The notes under the pieces: generated by a model | What the model was told of the DNA's origin: nothing | The model's database searches: none | What the model saw: the letters and a program-made list of their open reading frames with translations, nothing else | Position numbers and translations under genes: made by a program | Assembly (NCBI RefSeq): GCF_033439725.1 | Contig: NW_026944390.1 | Span: 2,108,001-2,172,000, forward strand | Direction of reading: 5' to 3' | Source: Neurospora tetraspora | Lineage: Eukaryota > Ascomycota > Sordariomycetes > Sordariales > Sordariaceae | DNA: 64,000 nucleotides | Shown here: positions 34,579-48,470 of the stretch, piece after piece | Numbering within the stretch: position 1 is the first letter of the stretch | How the letters are laid out: each line of letters begins with the position of its first letter

Positions 34579-37500
34579 TTAATTAATTAACTAGATTGGA
34601 GACTCTGAATGACTTCAAAATAACGCGGATTTGGTGATGCGCCTTGTAAGTTTTCGCACGGCTGACACAGATATGGTTGCGCGGCCAGAAAAGTGGGGTT
34701 AGTCAAAGCGAGCAACCAAGTCGATGATGGTCGTAACGGTTTGTTCCGGCTGCCGTTGCCCCTTGCCAGTGGGCAGTTGCCGTCGGCAATGGCTTCTTAG
34801 AACCTTTGACGTTGCACCCGTGTGGGATACGCTCTGATGGAGCACAAAAGCTTGAACTTCTGATAGACTCAAGATGATGCGAATCAGGAGAGCTTCAGAT
34901 TGTCTCAGGCCTCGTAGGCTGTGAACTCATGAGTTGTGTGGACAGCCAACGAGGCGGTTGTCCTTCACTTCACCGTTCTTCGTTGCCAGCAACAACGCCG
35001 AGTAAATGCCGTAATAGGTCGCCTACAGCAGGCTTATCACTGCTGCATCGGCGTAATCGGCACTCTTTGGTTCACTCTGTAGCGCTGGCTGAAAAGGGGG
35101 GCTCGGTATGCATTCTTGCGCAGGTCATTGATGATCTCGAGTATCGGGCAGAAACTCTTACTGGCCTGGGTCAACATCACGAACACTCAGCAACCGGCCA
35201 ACCTGGGATTTGGTCAGATTGTCAGGCCATTTGTTGCAGCCCGGAGCACGGTCATGACCACCAAGGTGTTGCTTCCCTTTCCCTTTGACGGACCTGCGCA
35301 AATTGCATTCAACACCAGCTTTTTGGGTTTGGAAGGGTCCCTATGTCTCTGGCCAGGCTTGCCAGTGCGTAACGAAGTCGAAATTTCGAAATTTTAACTG
35401 CGGTTGCAAAGTTGCGGCCGTGAAATCCTCGCGTGAGTTCCCTCAGACCGAGGTTGGACAATGCATCTGTGTTAGCGTTGCAGGATCCCGGCGGCGATCA
35501 TCAGCCATGATTTAAAACGCCGAGACGGATTTCCATTTCAGGAATCACCGCCGAGGTCGCAGCTCGCAGATGGTTCGCTCGCTCATTCACTTCTACCGCG
35601 AGATGTAGAATCAGTTTTTGGCGTAGTCGCCCGTCATTTGGTGAACAAATGAATCGACCGCCAAGGGGTGCCGGGGATGAGTGTATTTTCACCTTGATTT
35701 TGCAGCGATGAGACGGCAGCGCAGGGGGTTACGAAGAAGGGCCGAGGGCTTGCTTCGAGAAGGTGTCGTTACGGTACCGTACTGTGTACTGTATGTACTC
35801 GCACGCTTGGGTGTCGCGGCAACGGGGATGAACACTCCGGGTTTTCTGAATTCTGTCGGCCTGTGCAACATGTCCAAAGAGGTTGGACCACGGTGCAGAC
35901 GCTCCCCAAGATCATCGGTGTAATGATGAGCGAAGCCAACCCAGGTGTCGGAACATTTCATTTGATGAGAAGGGTGGGAGAAAAGCCAGGGACCGCCTCA
36001 CCATGGCATTCCGGAGAACGGTCCTCAGTTGCCGGTGGAAGACACCGACTGCTCTAGGACGAAACCGCCTTGGTTATGTGATGTTATTAAGCCTAGGAAG
36101 CGGTTGAGTAAAAGGGTTGGCTAACCCTGCTGCAAAATGAAGATCATGGGCGAGTTAGCTTGGCCTGTGAAATTGGCATGGCCATCGGTGTGTCGGCGAA
36201 GATGGTGGATGGCTCGATGGTCAATTATTAGGGGTCTTTGGTCCCAGATCCAGGTGCGTGTTTCAAGAGAATGGCCTTGTTTATATGAGATGGGCGTCGT
36301 CGTCTACGGGTCAGCGGAGCTATAAAACGACGCCCTGTAGGTACAGGTATGGCATACACATTTACCACTGCAATGTTGGGTTGTTGTCAAGAGCGGATTC
36401 CCATCCATGGCATGGCCCGTCATTCCGGAGACGAAGACGGGAAACACTGGAGCACCTCGAGCCGCCGCTGGATTGGTTTGGACCGGGGCCAGTTTGGGGG
36501 CATCTTGGCCCGCTTGGCCGTTCCATCAGGGAAACCTGGGTGTGGGGGGCAGTTGATGTGGTGGTTGAATATCAGAGACAGAAACAAAGACCACGCGGTT
36601 GCGGAATTGCGGTTGGCTTGTAAGTAAGCCATCATCGACTTCGGTTCACAAGGAAGAAAAGAGTGTGCCGCCAACTCGGGATTTCGTAAGCTCGGGCAAA
36701 GCTCGGACAGAATGGTGTATGCAAAGATCACGCAACTTGCTCGTCACACTCCGACCTCGTCCCTTCCGCTTCCGAGGAAGTTGTTTTATGGTGGAAAGAG
36801 GCACTGCAGCAGGTATCACGGGATATTGTGCCGGCAGCCAGCCGTTCTTGCCTGTTTGTGATGCCCTGCGATGATGGGTGATGAAATTGTTCGGTTGTGC
36901 ATCGACCATTTTCTTGTCAAACTGGCAGGAACAATGCCAATTCATGGAAGCGACCTCCATGACTTCCAATTGGACCATGTTCGACGCGATGCCCTTTAGA
37001 GAAAACTGTCATGATGAATTTTCTGCAGAAGTCGGCAACAGCCACTCATCGTGTCGCTTCCGCGGTACCTGGAAAATGAGAATTATAAGGAAGGCAGCGG
37101 TCCGATGTGGGAGATGCTAACACAGGAAAGCGCCATCCGTCGTCGTCAATGCCAGCTCTCGTTTTTTTGGGGGTCGAATCGTCCTGGTTACATTCCATCG
37201 CTCGTTTCCAGGTGGTTGGAGTGAGAGAGTAACGAGGGTTCATTATGACACAGTGTTGCATCCAAGAACGCCACCAGCCTACCTTCGAGACAGGGGACTG
37301 GCAGTACATCCCGGTACTTTCTGATGGAAAAGGTGTGGGAGGTCGTTGGAGGTGATGTGAACGGAGCGAACGCCGAACACGCCAGCCTGCCGCCTTTGTA
37401 CGTCTCTGGACAGTTTCTCACTCGATGAAAAATGCCAAAGACGACACATCTCACGCAGTAATGTGACCACACAAGAATCCGGTTTAGGATGCACTATTCT

Positions 37501-40500
37501 CCCGTCGTGGGAGGCTCACGGTCGCCAGTGGTAAGCATCCAAATTCGGACACCCCCCCAACGTAGCAGGTGATTGATAAGGTAGCCGTGCATCCAGATAT
37601 CTATCGCCAAGCGACCAAGATGGAGGTTGGGTCCTTCGCGGGGCAGGTGGGCAGGTGGGGAACTTGGTCTTTCAACGACACCTCAAGCTCGACACCTTCG
37701 GGTAGCTTCCGTTCGTCGAGGTCGTCGTCGACGAGCTCTGCATTTTGCCTTTGCGAATGCAAGGCGCGTACCGAAGAAACTTTAGTCGCATGTGATGGAC
37801 TGACGCTACCGCAGAGACAGTTCACGACCTGTGGCCCAAGCACTGTAGCAGTGCAGTCATGAGCCTGACTCGTCTCCTAGCGACGTGGCATGCTCTTTGT
37901 AACGGCGGTCGCAAATGCCGCGGCAGGCAGGACATGGCTGCGACATTGGCGCACAAAAGCCTGAAGCGAGAAAAGCGATATTCGCAAGGCAATTGAGTGT
38001 TGTCGACAATTCTGCACTTTGGCGATGGATGTTGCCCATTGCTTTTGATATCGATACTCCAACATCCAGCTCCAGCAATCGGTTTTAACCTCTGTGGGGG
38101 TTTCACCCGGCTTCTAGAAGTGGAAGATCCAATGCCCCAAGATGCCCCTCATATCTCCAATTTTTTATATGTTGCACAGAACCCGCAGGAGTGGGTTCAC
38201 GATCAGGACCCTCCCAGAGCCTCACCTCAATTCTCGGATCTGCCCTGCTGCCCAGCTCTCCACAGGCACACACACCGTTTCGACGCACTGGGAGGGGGCA
38301 ACGACGCCACTGGTGAGACTCGAGACACCAGTCCGAACACCAGCAGCGGCTCGCATCGCATTCATCCAGATCCCTCCAACGAAAAATGATGCTGGCCAGC
38401 ACGCGACAGTGCTGAGGGTCCTCGAGGGGTCCTTGGGGTATTGGGGCATCATTGGGCCCTCCAACGGTGCCTCCACGGCAACGCGGTTACGCGGATACGC
38501 GTGCGGGTTGCGGTTGCGGCTAACGCGCCGCCGCATTGTGACAGTGTCGCAGCAACCAGAGATCTGACTGATGAGATCTTGCAGCAATGCAAGAAAGCCT
38601 AAAACCCAACAAGCCAAACCTACCTACGCAGCAGTAGTATTGGACATATTGATGCACTATCGTCGACGGTGAGGTGGTGAGCGATAGGGTAAACAATGTT
38701 CGGAACTTCCTCGGCGCCCAAGGTAACAATCAACCGCTACCTATCAAGCCCCTATTTCTGTGCTCTCTGTCGGTTACGAAGTGGAAATGTTAAGTTCGGT
38801 GCAAGCAGGCATCCGACGACTGTTGTAGACTTCTCGAAATCTCGTGGTAATTTTGGTTGAAATTACCCGAAATCACCCTGGCGTCGGTCATCACCACCCT
38901 CCCATGTCTGGGTCGTCGTCATTCATCGTCGACCATGGAACGGTACGGGCGGTACATCCATCACAGTGCTAGCCTGTTCAAGCCAAAACCCCCTCACCGT
39001 TCGGCATCAACTGCTAACGCAGCCATTCACAGATCAAGACAGGCCATCAGAAGACAGGGATCAAGAAAAAGACAAGGACAGGGCCCTCTCTTCAGGCTCG
39101 TTTCGTTCGACTCTTGACTCGTTGATGCTGCACATCATCCCACCAATCTGCCAGAAAATCTTCGACCCATCCGACAGATGCAGTCTCATCTCTCAACTTG
39201 CAACAGCATCGAGTTTGTGTTACAGCGTTCCCGTCGCCGAAGACGTTGCTCTTTTGTGCAATTTGAGCTCTCGTCATGGTTGTCCAAAGCCACAGTTTCG
39301 TGGGTGACACAGCAAGAGATTTCTGGGCCAGAGCTGGGGCTGATGATAATATCTCCAGAGTATCGGGCTGACCGGGGACTAGGATTCACTGAAAACTTCC
39401 GGAGATGCCAAAATGCAGCAGCGGCATTTTAGTCGCTAGCATCACCCGAGTATACAGTCGGTGTAGCGTACTGAAAGGTTGCCGTACACAGATTTGTTCG
39501 TAAAGGTAGGCCCTCCCTCTGGGCTTACAGTGCCCGAGTCGCGAACTACGCGTACATAACAGAGATCTCGGGGCACTTCTGGTGTACCTCGCACAAACGG
39601 TGCCTCGAGCAGAGGAACTGGCGAGTGTGGGAGAACCGGACCCTCACCGCAACTTCTGCACTCTCTATTGGTTCCCCTTGTTCAGACTTGATGAACAAGA
39701 ACGCGAATGATGAGAGGTATCAAACAGTCAAGTCAACAAAGACAACTACCATTGCCACTCTATCAGCGAGCTACCAAAGTCTCTTCACCACAGCAACCTG
39801 ATACTGACGATGAACAGGCGAACAGGGCATCATTGCCTTCGGGGACTTCTGGGCTCTGTCTAAGCGCAGCAGGCTAATCAGCGACATGCCCGAGAATCAG
39901 CGTCTACCTACCAAATGCCGGCCTGGCTTCTTCGCAGGAGACCTGGTCCCTGCTGGCCCAAGACGTGATGTTGACTAACGTAGACGTACGGCGAGTACGG
40001 CCAAGTAGACCCGTTGGCCAGCAAATCAAGTTGTTCCTGCTTGTCGCTGTCTTCGCCGTCGTCGATATCTCTTCGAGGAATGGATGTCCATTGCGTCGGG
40101 GATCATGCTGCAAAATCCCATCCCAACATGGATTTGCTTTCGGGAGAGGCGCAAGCGCTACTGCGGATGGTAATGCGCGGTTTTCCTTCATTCTCTTCTG
40201 TTCTGCTGTTTCGGCGAGTTGGTTGCTTCTAGTTCTATTATAATTTTTACACCCCTCTCCAGCGCCGCATTGTTGTTCTTTGGTGTTATTACGGTAACGG
40301 ACCATCAACCTGCCCGCATTACCGCTGCCAACCTTCCTCCAGTGTTGTGAGCCAACCCAGGACAGTCTGATATGTCTCTATGCGCTCCTGTTTGGAAGCC
40401 CACGGATCGGCGCGGACATGGCACTAGTCCACTACTTTTCTGCTCCCTACGAGCGGGACGCTTGGTAGACGGTTTTCGGACTCCAACTGCGCTTGTAAAA

Positions 40501-43235
40501 CTATGATCTGGTTAACTTGTTGCGGCTGGCTAGTTAACACGATAGACAGCCTAGAAACTCTTAAGAACTTAGATGATAGAGTGTCTATGGAAACATTCAG
40601 ATACGAACGGCGAAAAACTGATTGAAGACCGGGACATCTTCAGTCTCTTCCAACATCGTATGTCGTTAGTCAGCTACGGGCTGAGCTCGTCATGGAAGCA
40701 CATGGACACTTTCTCGCAACTGGAAACCCAACTTGCCAGAGTAGAGCGCCACGGTATGTGTAGATCTCGGACACTCTGGCAGGCTCAACATGCCCGACCT
40801 CCCATAACCACCATTTCAGCGAATCCTTCTCAACTGATTGGAACGTTGTCGTTGATCTTCTGCACTGCTGCTTCTTCGCCCGAGAACAATCACAGCGCTT
40901 ACTTTTGGGTGTGGCAGTGATAGTGCATCGCTTGAACACAAAAGCGCTACCGGCTATGACAGTCCGGATTTACCACTTCCTATGGCGGACAGAAATAACT
41001 CGCGTTTGTAGACGAGACAGTACGAACTCGAATCGAAACAATGGGCGCCACAAGATTTCGATCTGTTCGCATAACAAATACACCTCCCGCTTCCAGACCA
41101 AGATAGAACACTGTGAAGCCATTACTAAGAAAAGCCTTGATGGCTTTGCGTAAGCCTCGACCGCAATCGAAGGGGAGAAATTGCAACTTGCCGCCACAAC
41201 TGACAATCCGTCTTCGTCTAGCAAGGCCTTCGTCAAAGAATGAGGGGCGTAATAAATACAGGTCGTAACTTCGTCCAGGATGTAACTTTCGTAACTTTAC
41301 GATGGCCCAAGGGGTCCGATCGTTTCGGAAGTACCGTAGGGTACAATGCGACGCAAAAGCAGCGCTAAAATAGCTTGGGTACAGAGATGTACCTTGCGAA
41401 AGAGAAACTCGCGCAATCTAACCACATTCTTACACTGTGCATCCATGAGGTCACTTTGTCAGATTCTTTCCGTTCGAGGTTCACCGTCACGGTTAACTCG
41501 GTGATCTCGAATGATGATGAAAAGGAAAGGGTATAGGGAATTGAAGGGTGAGAAGTTAAACCCCAATTTGCCAGCAAACAGATAGCATCGTTTGTCGGTC
41601 GTTGCTAGACTCTGGTGAACTGAGCTATCAGAATGGCGCGACTGGAATCGAATAAAACTGAAAACACCGCGATTCCAACCGCGTCTCTAGTTGTCCAGAG
41701 GCTGACTATCAATCGCCAAACCTCGACTTCCCGTTGCCATAGGAGTAGTAACACAAGGAGGTCGAGGACTCAATACATCGTGCCCAGAGTCCTTAGGATA
41801 CCAAGACGATGGTGGCAGCTTTTAAACCGCCTTGGACACCTCTTCTCCCTTCCAGGTTTGTACGCCCAAGTCGTTATATGATAGACCGGATGAAAACAGT
41901 CTGGTGGTGGATGACATTGCATGCTGTTGTACGTTGAATCCGACCCGGCAATTCCCGCTTCTGCTCTCTAGGATAGAACCCTCAAACACACCGGTGCAAG
42001 TCACAATACACTATCAAAACACCATCTCCCAATTCACACCGCGATTGTTGTCGAACGATAGTGTGAAGTGACTGGCAACCTCAACTCTCTCTCTGTCTCT
42101 GTCGTCTCTCTGGTCCGGGCGTGCCCGAAACGAAGGAACCCCTGCTCTCCGTGCTCGCTCTCCGACAGTTGCCTTCAATGTCCGCTTTGTGTTCGTTTCA
42201 ACCACCTGGTTTTCCCCTTCACGTTTCTGCGCTCTGTGACATTCGAACTCTGTCCGTCGAAGTAGAACGAGCATCAGCAGCACCGGGCTGTTCGAGCACC
42301 TCCCGCACCAAGAGCAAGTGGCGTAAAGATAGACAAATAGCAATGATGAAGCAGCAACAGCGGCAGCAGCAAGTTCACAAAATTTTATACATCGGAGACG
42401 TGTGGACATTTACAAGTCACCATCTGGATGCCCGGACCTGTTATTTCCTTTTATTTCCTGTCTCAATCAGTCCAATCTGGAGGAGGGTCTGTGAAAATAT
42501 CCTCGCTGGAATCCTGAACCCCCTAAAAAGGGTACGTACCTCAATTGCGCTACGTGATTGGAGCTGGCGGGCTACGCAAGGGTGCAAGACCCACCCTATC
42601 CACTCATCCGATTCCCCCCTTCGCAGCTTCACCAGCGCACAGGCAGGGCCTAGCACATTTTTCGTACCTTGTACCTCTCACAGTGAATACAAAAAGGGTG
42701 ACCGGCAGCGGCACCTACAAAAAGCGAAGGCTCCACTTCTGTCCTCCGCCCATTTTTTCTCTCCACCTACCAATCTTTTTTCCTTTTGAGCCTCAACCCA
42801 AAGTTCAGGCTTAGGGCATTCTCCACCTCTACGTGTGTATACTCCTCCAACAAGCTCGTCGCCGGCATCAACCACGATACTGGATCGCAGCTTCATCTCC
42901 CACCGCCACACACGAAATCTCCCCCAGCGGCCTGTCGCACCACCAAAAACAACGTTGTAGCGTCGTCGCATAACTGTCCATAGACGGTACTGTCAGACTT
43001 TTACCGACAACGGGCTCGAGTGCATTCGTCGGGCAAACAAGCGCAACGCAGGTCTTTTCCTTGCCTTGCTACCCAATTCCGAGCCATTGGTCTTCAGGAG
43101 TCTCTCCAGCCAACGCGCCTTCCGTTGAAGATCAAGACCGAGACAAAGAGTCGCCAGAAGAACCCTATTCGCGCACCCAGTTGCCGGATGGTTTTTTCTG
43201 TGCTCGCTGCTTCAGGGTAATTTTCGAGACGGATT
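34579..43235. other. Gene-poor region, third part
   Basis: 8.7 kb with no supported gene. Open frames are short (under 145 codons), overlap on both strands and show no family motifs. The last few hundred bases before 43236 are probably the 5' leader and promoter of the C2H2 gene. Base composition is near 50% GC with no obvious TA enrichment, so it does not look strongly RIP-mutated. Confidence 0.5.
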
Positions 43236-44633
43236 ATGGAAGGTTTGCCGCACTACTCGACGAATGTCATAAACACGTCGGCAGCTTCATACAATCCTTC
43301 GCCTTCAGCCATTTCTCCGCACCAGCTCCAGCAACAACAATCCACCGCGACTGCCCCCCCGCAGACACTGCCTCCTCTCCAGCCCAGCAACACGGTCATG
43401 CAGCAACCTCCTTCCTACGGCAGCTACCCTCACACCCCGAGAACTGCAACCCCCAACACGCCTGCTTCTACTAGCAACATGGCCAGCTACCCTCCCCCTC
43501 CCCCCAACGGCGCGGGCCGCGGCGCTGGCTATCCCATGATGGGCAGCAACCCGTATCCCCAGCAGTCCTACGCGACATCTTCGGCCATGATGCCCCAGTC
43601 CACCACCGCCGCCTCGCATCCCCAGCCCATTGCCCCGGCCCCGTCCCCGGCTAACGGCCGTGTACCCCCGGTGCTCCGCCCGATGCCGGCTGGTGGAGTC
43701 ATGCAGCCCGGCATGAACTCTCCCTACGGCCAGAGCCCACTCATCGCCGCTCAAGCGTCAATGCTTCCCGAGGGCGATCAGCCCACCCACGTGGTTGGCT
43801 CCCAGGGACGCCGAGGCATTCTTCCTAGCGCGCCTGGAAAGCCCGCCGCTCCGGCTGCCGGCAGCGCGTCTGCTAAGAACCAGATTCCCCAGAAGGATGC
43901 CGATGGCAAGTTCCCTTGCCCGCACTGCACAAAAACCTACCTCCATGCCAAGCACCTCAAGAGGCATCTACTCCGCCGTAAGTTCCATCTCCCAAAGCTT
44001 TCCTCCAAGTCATAGTATTCTGACAGTTGAGCAGACACCGGCGACCGCCCCTACATGTGTGTCTTGTGCCGTGATACCTTCTCGAGAAGTGATATTTTGA
44101 AGCGTCATTTCATCAAGTGCTCCGTTCGTCGCGGTAACCCCACTGGCGCCAGCCATTTGTCGCACCCCCAGGCCCATGTCAAGAAGAATGCGCAGGCCCA
44201 ACAAAAGGCTATGGGTGAGGGTGGCGATGTGAACCACATGAATGGTATGGGCAACATGACCGCTGACGGCATGGTCCACCCTTTTGGTCTCATCCCCACC
44301 TCCGATAGCATGAACAACATGGGCAACAACCAGGATCAACTGTCGAGATCTAGCAGCATCAATAGGATTGACGACGCGAATCGCGACAGGAGAAGCATGA
44401 CTGGTTCCGTTATGGGCGGTACCACTCGCGGAGGCAGCTTCGATCAGACCTACAACGGTCAGGAGGTTAACAACAACATGACCGCCAACATCAACCCCCA
44501 GCTTGCCAACTACAGCATGCCCCAGCAGCAGAATGGCATGCAAATGTTCGGTGGATCGGGCGGTACCGATTGGTCCCAGATGTTCCAGAACGGTGCGCAG
44601 CCTCATACCCATTTCAAATTTCGTCCTACATAA
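43236..44633 (+). CDS. C2H2 zinc-finger transcription regulator
   Basis: Exons 43236-43977 and 44035-44633 (intron 57 nt) give 446 residues. The N-terminal half is Pro/Gln/Ser-rich (HQLQQQQSTATAPPQTLPPL). A conserved block PEGDQPTHVVGSQGRRGILP precedes two fingers: CPHC-x12-H-x3-H (residues about 230-250) and CVLC-x12-H-x3-C, divided by the intron at RH|TGDRPY. A basic stretch (KCSVRRGNPTGASHLSH) and an Asn/Met-rich tail follow. It is probably a DNA-binding regulator widespread in Pezizomycotina; I cannot name the target pathway. The 3' end is uncertain. Splicing 44593-44663 gives 442 residues ending SQTRA at 44692; splicing to 44693 gives a shorter tail. Confidence 0.85.
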
Positions 44634-44692
44634 TATGTGTTCTGATCTAATGGTGTGGTTCAGGTCCCGAACGCAGTCAAACCCGTGCTTAG

Positions 44693-46882
44693 GAAACGCC
44701 GGTTAAGAGCGAAGAAGCCGAGCGGTTGGAGTATCTGACGACAATCGATTCGAACCGCCCCTCGTCCCCCCCCCTGTCGGAGTGAGCTGGCTAGCCGATA
44801 GCCTCATCAACAAAATTACCAAAACCAACAAAAATCATTTATTTACCTGGCCAGATCCCTCCGGCACCGCCATGGAATCCGAGCAACTAGCATTATAAAG
44901 CATTGTCTTCGGGTCCGATAATATCCGCGAGCGTTGCTCGCATTACAAACCAGTTCCCATGAATCCTCACGTTTTGCGTATTGGATGTCATACGTTAGCG
45001 TTGTTACGGCATGTGCTGATTAGCCATGTGCTATTCACTGTCGCCCTACAAGCTAATACTCGTCAGGTCTCGAGATCGGTGGTGGTTTGGAGCCCTGATG
45101 GGTAAGGTCTCCGAGGCGTTGCCTGGACTCTTTTCGAACGTCTCGTTGAGTCGCGGAAAGTTGCGAGCATAGCCTTGCGGACCTAAGCGTGTTGTGATTG
45201 GGAGGACCAGACTGGAAACTGAGAGGCGCTGCGATATATTATACCTGTTCGGTATATGTACAAGCCTCTGGCATGAAGAGAAGACCAAAAAAATGAAGTG
45301 AATACCAAACATCCCAGGACCGCCTCTTGTGTACTCATCAAATCCATGGACTCGATTGTGTGGCCAAAATATCATTACCTGCTTCTCTGGATGAACTGGA
45401 TCGATCAGCCCAACGACTTCGCATCATGTTTGACGTCCCCGATCCCTTGGTTCCTGGCGCTGTTCCGGCATTGACTTTCAGTTCGATGTTCCGGATCCCA
45501 GTTGCCCTTGATCTCAGATACGCAACTGAAAACATCATGGGGCTCTCTTGGCTTTAACAGGGCTGTCACCACGATTGTCAACTAAATGAGATTCGGACCA
45601 CTCACCTCAAGGTCACTACCCAACGCCTCTGAATGTTCGCCTGCCGGAGAAGATATTGGACGAGCAGCGGAAGGGAGTCAGCAAGCGTTCCAAAACACGA
45701 AGGTCATTGAGCACAACACAGATTCTTGGTTGATTGACTGGTCGGTGCCGCCTTTTAGGTCACTGTCCCGACTTGTTTGGCCTGACTTGGGCAACATGGA
45801 AACCAATCAGACTACGGCATCATCTCGGGCCAACACCAAGCGCTCCTCATGGTTTCCAAACAAGGCCTCAGCGATCGACCGATGCAAAAAGCCAGTTGAT
45901 CGATACATCGCGTTCAAGATTATGGTGGCGGCCACGACCAATGGAGGACCTGGGTACGGCAGGTATGCCTTTTCAAGAGAGGATTTAGCGATTGGTCAGC
46001 AACATCACCCGAGGCATTCCGCGGAAGTTCGGGTTCATTCAGGTTCATTCACTGGGTACGATGCAACTCTTCGGACAAACGACAAGTTACGAGGGAGGCG
46101 AGTTGAGCCGTCAGATATCACCCACCGCTTCGCTTCGATTATGCGGTCGGTTCGGTTATAAAGAAAAAAAAGAGAGATGGGGGATGGCAACTAACGTTCA
46201 TGCACCAAATTACGTTCCAACATCCAACAGCAAGCAGTTTTGCATCAATGGCGTCATCATTTTTAGGGCTGTTTTTCATGTTTACATTCGTTTTCACATT
46301 GTTTGCGCGTTTTCTCTTTCGTCACAGACGGCCTCTCATAGGAAATATGAGTGGCAAGAGTGACTGTTGCATCAATCATGAGCACCGGGCTCGGGGGGGT
46401 TTTGGGGTCGGATCGGGTCGGTCGATTGTGTTGTGTTGTGTTGCGTTGTGTGTTTGTGAAACGAACTGATAGATTTCTGTTTTCTGTTACATTTTTGACC
46501 GCTTTGCATTTTAGAAGAGAAGAGAAGAGAAAACTCTCCCACCACCCACAATGGCAGGCAAATGGCAAGTATAGACAGGCACAGGCACAGGACAGGGACA
46601 AAAGACAAAGAAGAATGGGGAAAAGAAAAACGGAACAACAGGAGGTCAAAGCAAGGAGAACAGGATTCATTCCCCCAGGGGAAGAAAAAAGCACGGAACA
46701 ACAGCAGCAGCACGGCATTTGAAAGGGTACGGTTCACAGGTTCACAAACATACACCTCCTTCCTACGTCTCTATCAACATGGTTTTGGCGTCGTTCCATT
46801 TTTTTTCCAACATCATACTCATCTTGCAATAACCTCTGTTAAGTACACGATGAACAGATGGTTTTTTTTATTGCATGATGAC
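44693..46882. other. Intergenic
   Basis: No supported gene. A 191-codon plus-strand frame (45586-46161) has no biased codon use or motifs. A TTGTG pentamer run occurs near 46427-46452. Confidence 0.5.
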
Positions 46883-46924
46883 GGTCTTCGGTCTTCGGTC
46901 TTCGGTCTTCGGTCTTCGGTCTTC
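46883..46924. repeat. 7-bp GGTCTTC repeat, six units
   Basis: Six perfect copies of GGTCTTC (42 bp). Confidence 0.92.
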
Positions 46925-48470
46925 ATGGTCCCCCGGTGTCTTTGGGGCTGGTTTAAGGGAAGAGTTAAACAAAAAAAGGGAATGGGGGAAATGGGAGGAA
47001 AAGGGGGAAAGGCAGCGAGCGGGGCATAGGAGAGGAAATGGAAAGGAAGGGAGGGAGTCTGTAAGGGAAAAGGAGTTTTGAGTGGAAGGGCGGATGGGAT
47101 ACGGGTAGATTTGAGTGTGTACCATCACAGGTTGTTCGGTGAATGGAATGGCCGGTGGAAGTTGTCTGTCTATAGATACTGTAGAGTTATCTAGATGCTT
47201 AAGTGGTCAAGGTTGAGAATGGATGTGAAGTGTTGACACGAAGCGAACTTGCAAGAAGCGTTGAGCAGTGAATGCAATGTATGTACCAAGAACCTCCTGC
47301 CCAAGGGCGTGCACGTTCAGCATCGCAACAAGAAGTATACATAACGAACTTTTGATGCTGAATGACTCTACTAATGCCCATTCTTGAATTTTTCAGACTT
47401 CGGTCGGGGGTGGGAGATGGAACGCCAGACACTTGAGCCTGGGTTATTGTCGGTAGTTCCTCAAGGTTCCCCGAGGACAGTTCACTCTCTTTGCGCGGAT
47501 ATGTTGGTGCAGGCAGACTGATTGCACTGGATCGATCCGGGTCGGGCCATGGTGGAAGACGGGCGGTTGACGGTTGATCAGCCTACCGGGGAACTGGTGA
47601 AGCCTGCTGTTGCTGTTGTTCTTGTTGTTTATGTTGGGAATCCTGGACAATTTTCTTGGAGGGACGAGAGGGTAGGACTGTTGGGGCGTCTTCTGGGTTT
47701 CGGGCACAAAACGAAGCTTTTGTGTGACGCGCCTCTGAAGCAGGGGAGAAGTCACAGTCGTCAAAACTGAGTGAGGAGGGCTTGCTGTATTCCAAGGTAA
47801 CAGATAGAACGCCGCACCCGAAGTGAAAGAAACGAGGGCTCACAAGGAGAGAATGGTTCGCTGCTAAACATAACTCGTTTGAAGGTCAGTAAAGTTGTTG
47901 GGTCTCCAGGCCCCGGGTGTGGACTGTCTCCAGGACATAAGGAAACTTGGCAGACAGATAAGTCAATGAGAATGGGTAGTTGTAATTCCACCTCGTTTGT
48001 TGTTTGTCCCACGTGGATATGTCATACGTGTCGAGTACAGACATGTATGTACACGGTATAGAAAAGCAGTCACTGCTATTAAGATGGCTTGGTTCTATCT
48101 CTTCCTGACTGGTGACAGGTGCTGTTGTTCTGTTTCTGTTGTTGCTGTTCCTGCTTCTGCTGCTGTTTGTGGTGCTGTTGTTATCCGGAAGGACCTCAGC
48201 TCAGCTGGCTCCTGGTTCTTGTTCCGTCGATCCATATTCCCTGCGGGTGGAAGATGATGTGTCCTGTTACCCATCCATCCATTCACCCTCCCCAAGATCT
48301 TCCCCATTCGTGACACGACTGGCCCGTTTGATCTCCATCCTCTTACTTTCTCTCGGCCTTCTACTCTCGAAGTCCAAACCTCAGTAGATAAGTGCCCATC
48401 ATTCTGTTCCGGTGGTGTGTTAACCAGTCCGCCCTCCCCTCACATCCTCCTCATCACCCCGACTTCGGCC
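46925..48470. other. Intergenic, convergent 3' side
   Basis: 1.5 kb. A minus-strand frame ending at 47583 with a Gln run is noted as a finding. No firm gene. Confidence 0.5.

Noticed and set aside
44690-44790. Possible tRNA on the minus strand (GGTTCGAATCG resembles a B box)
   Set aside because: No A box or cloverleaf can be drawn around it.
45586-46161. 191-codon plus-strand frame
   Set aside because: Has an ATG but no codon bias, motif or family resemblance; chance remains likely.
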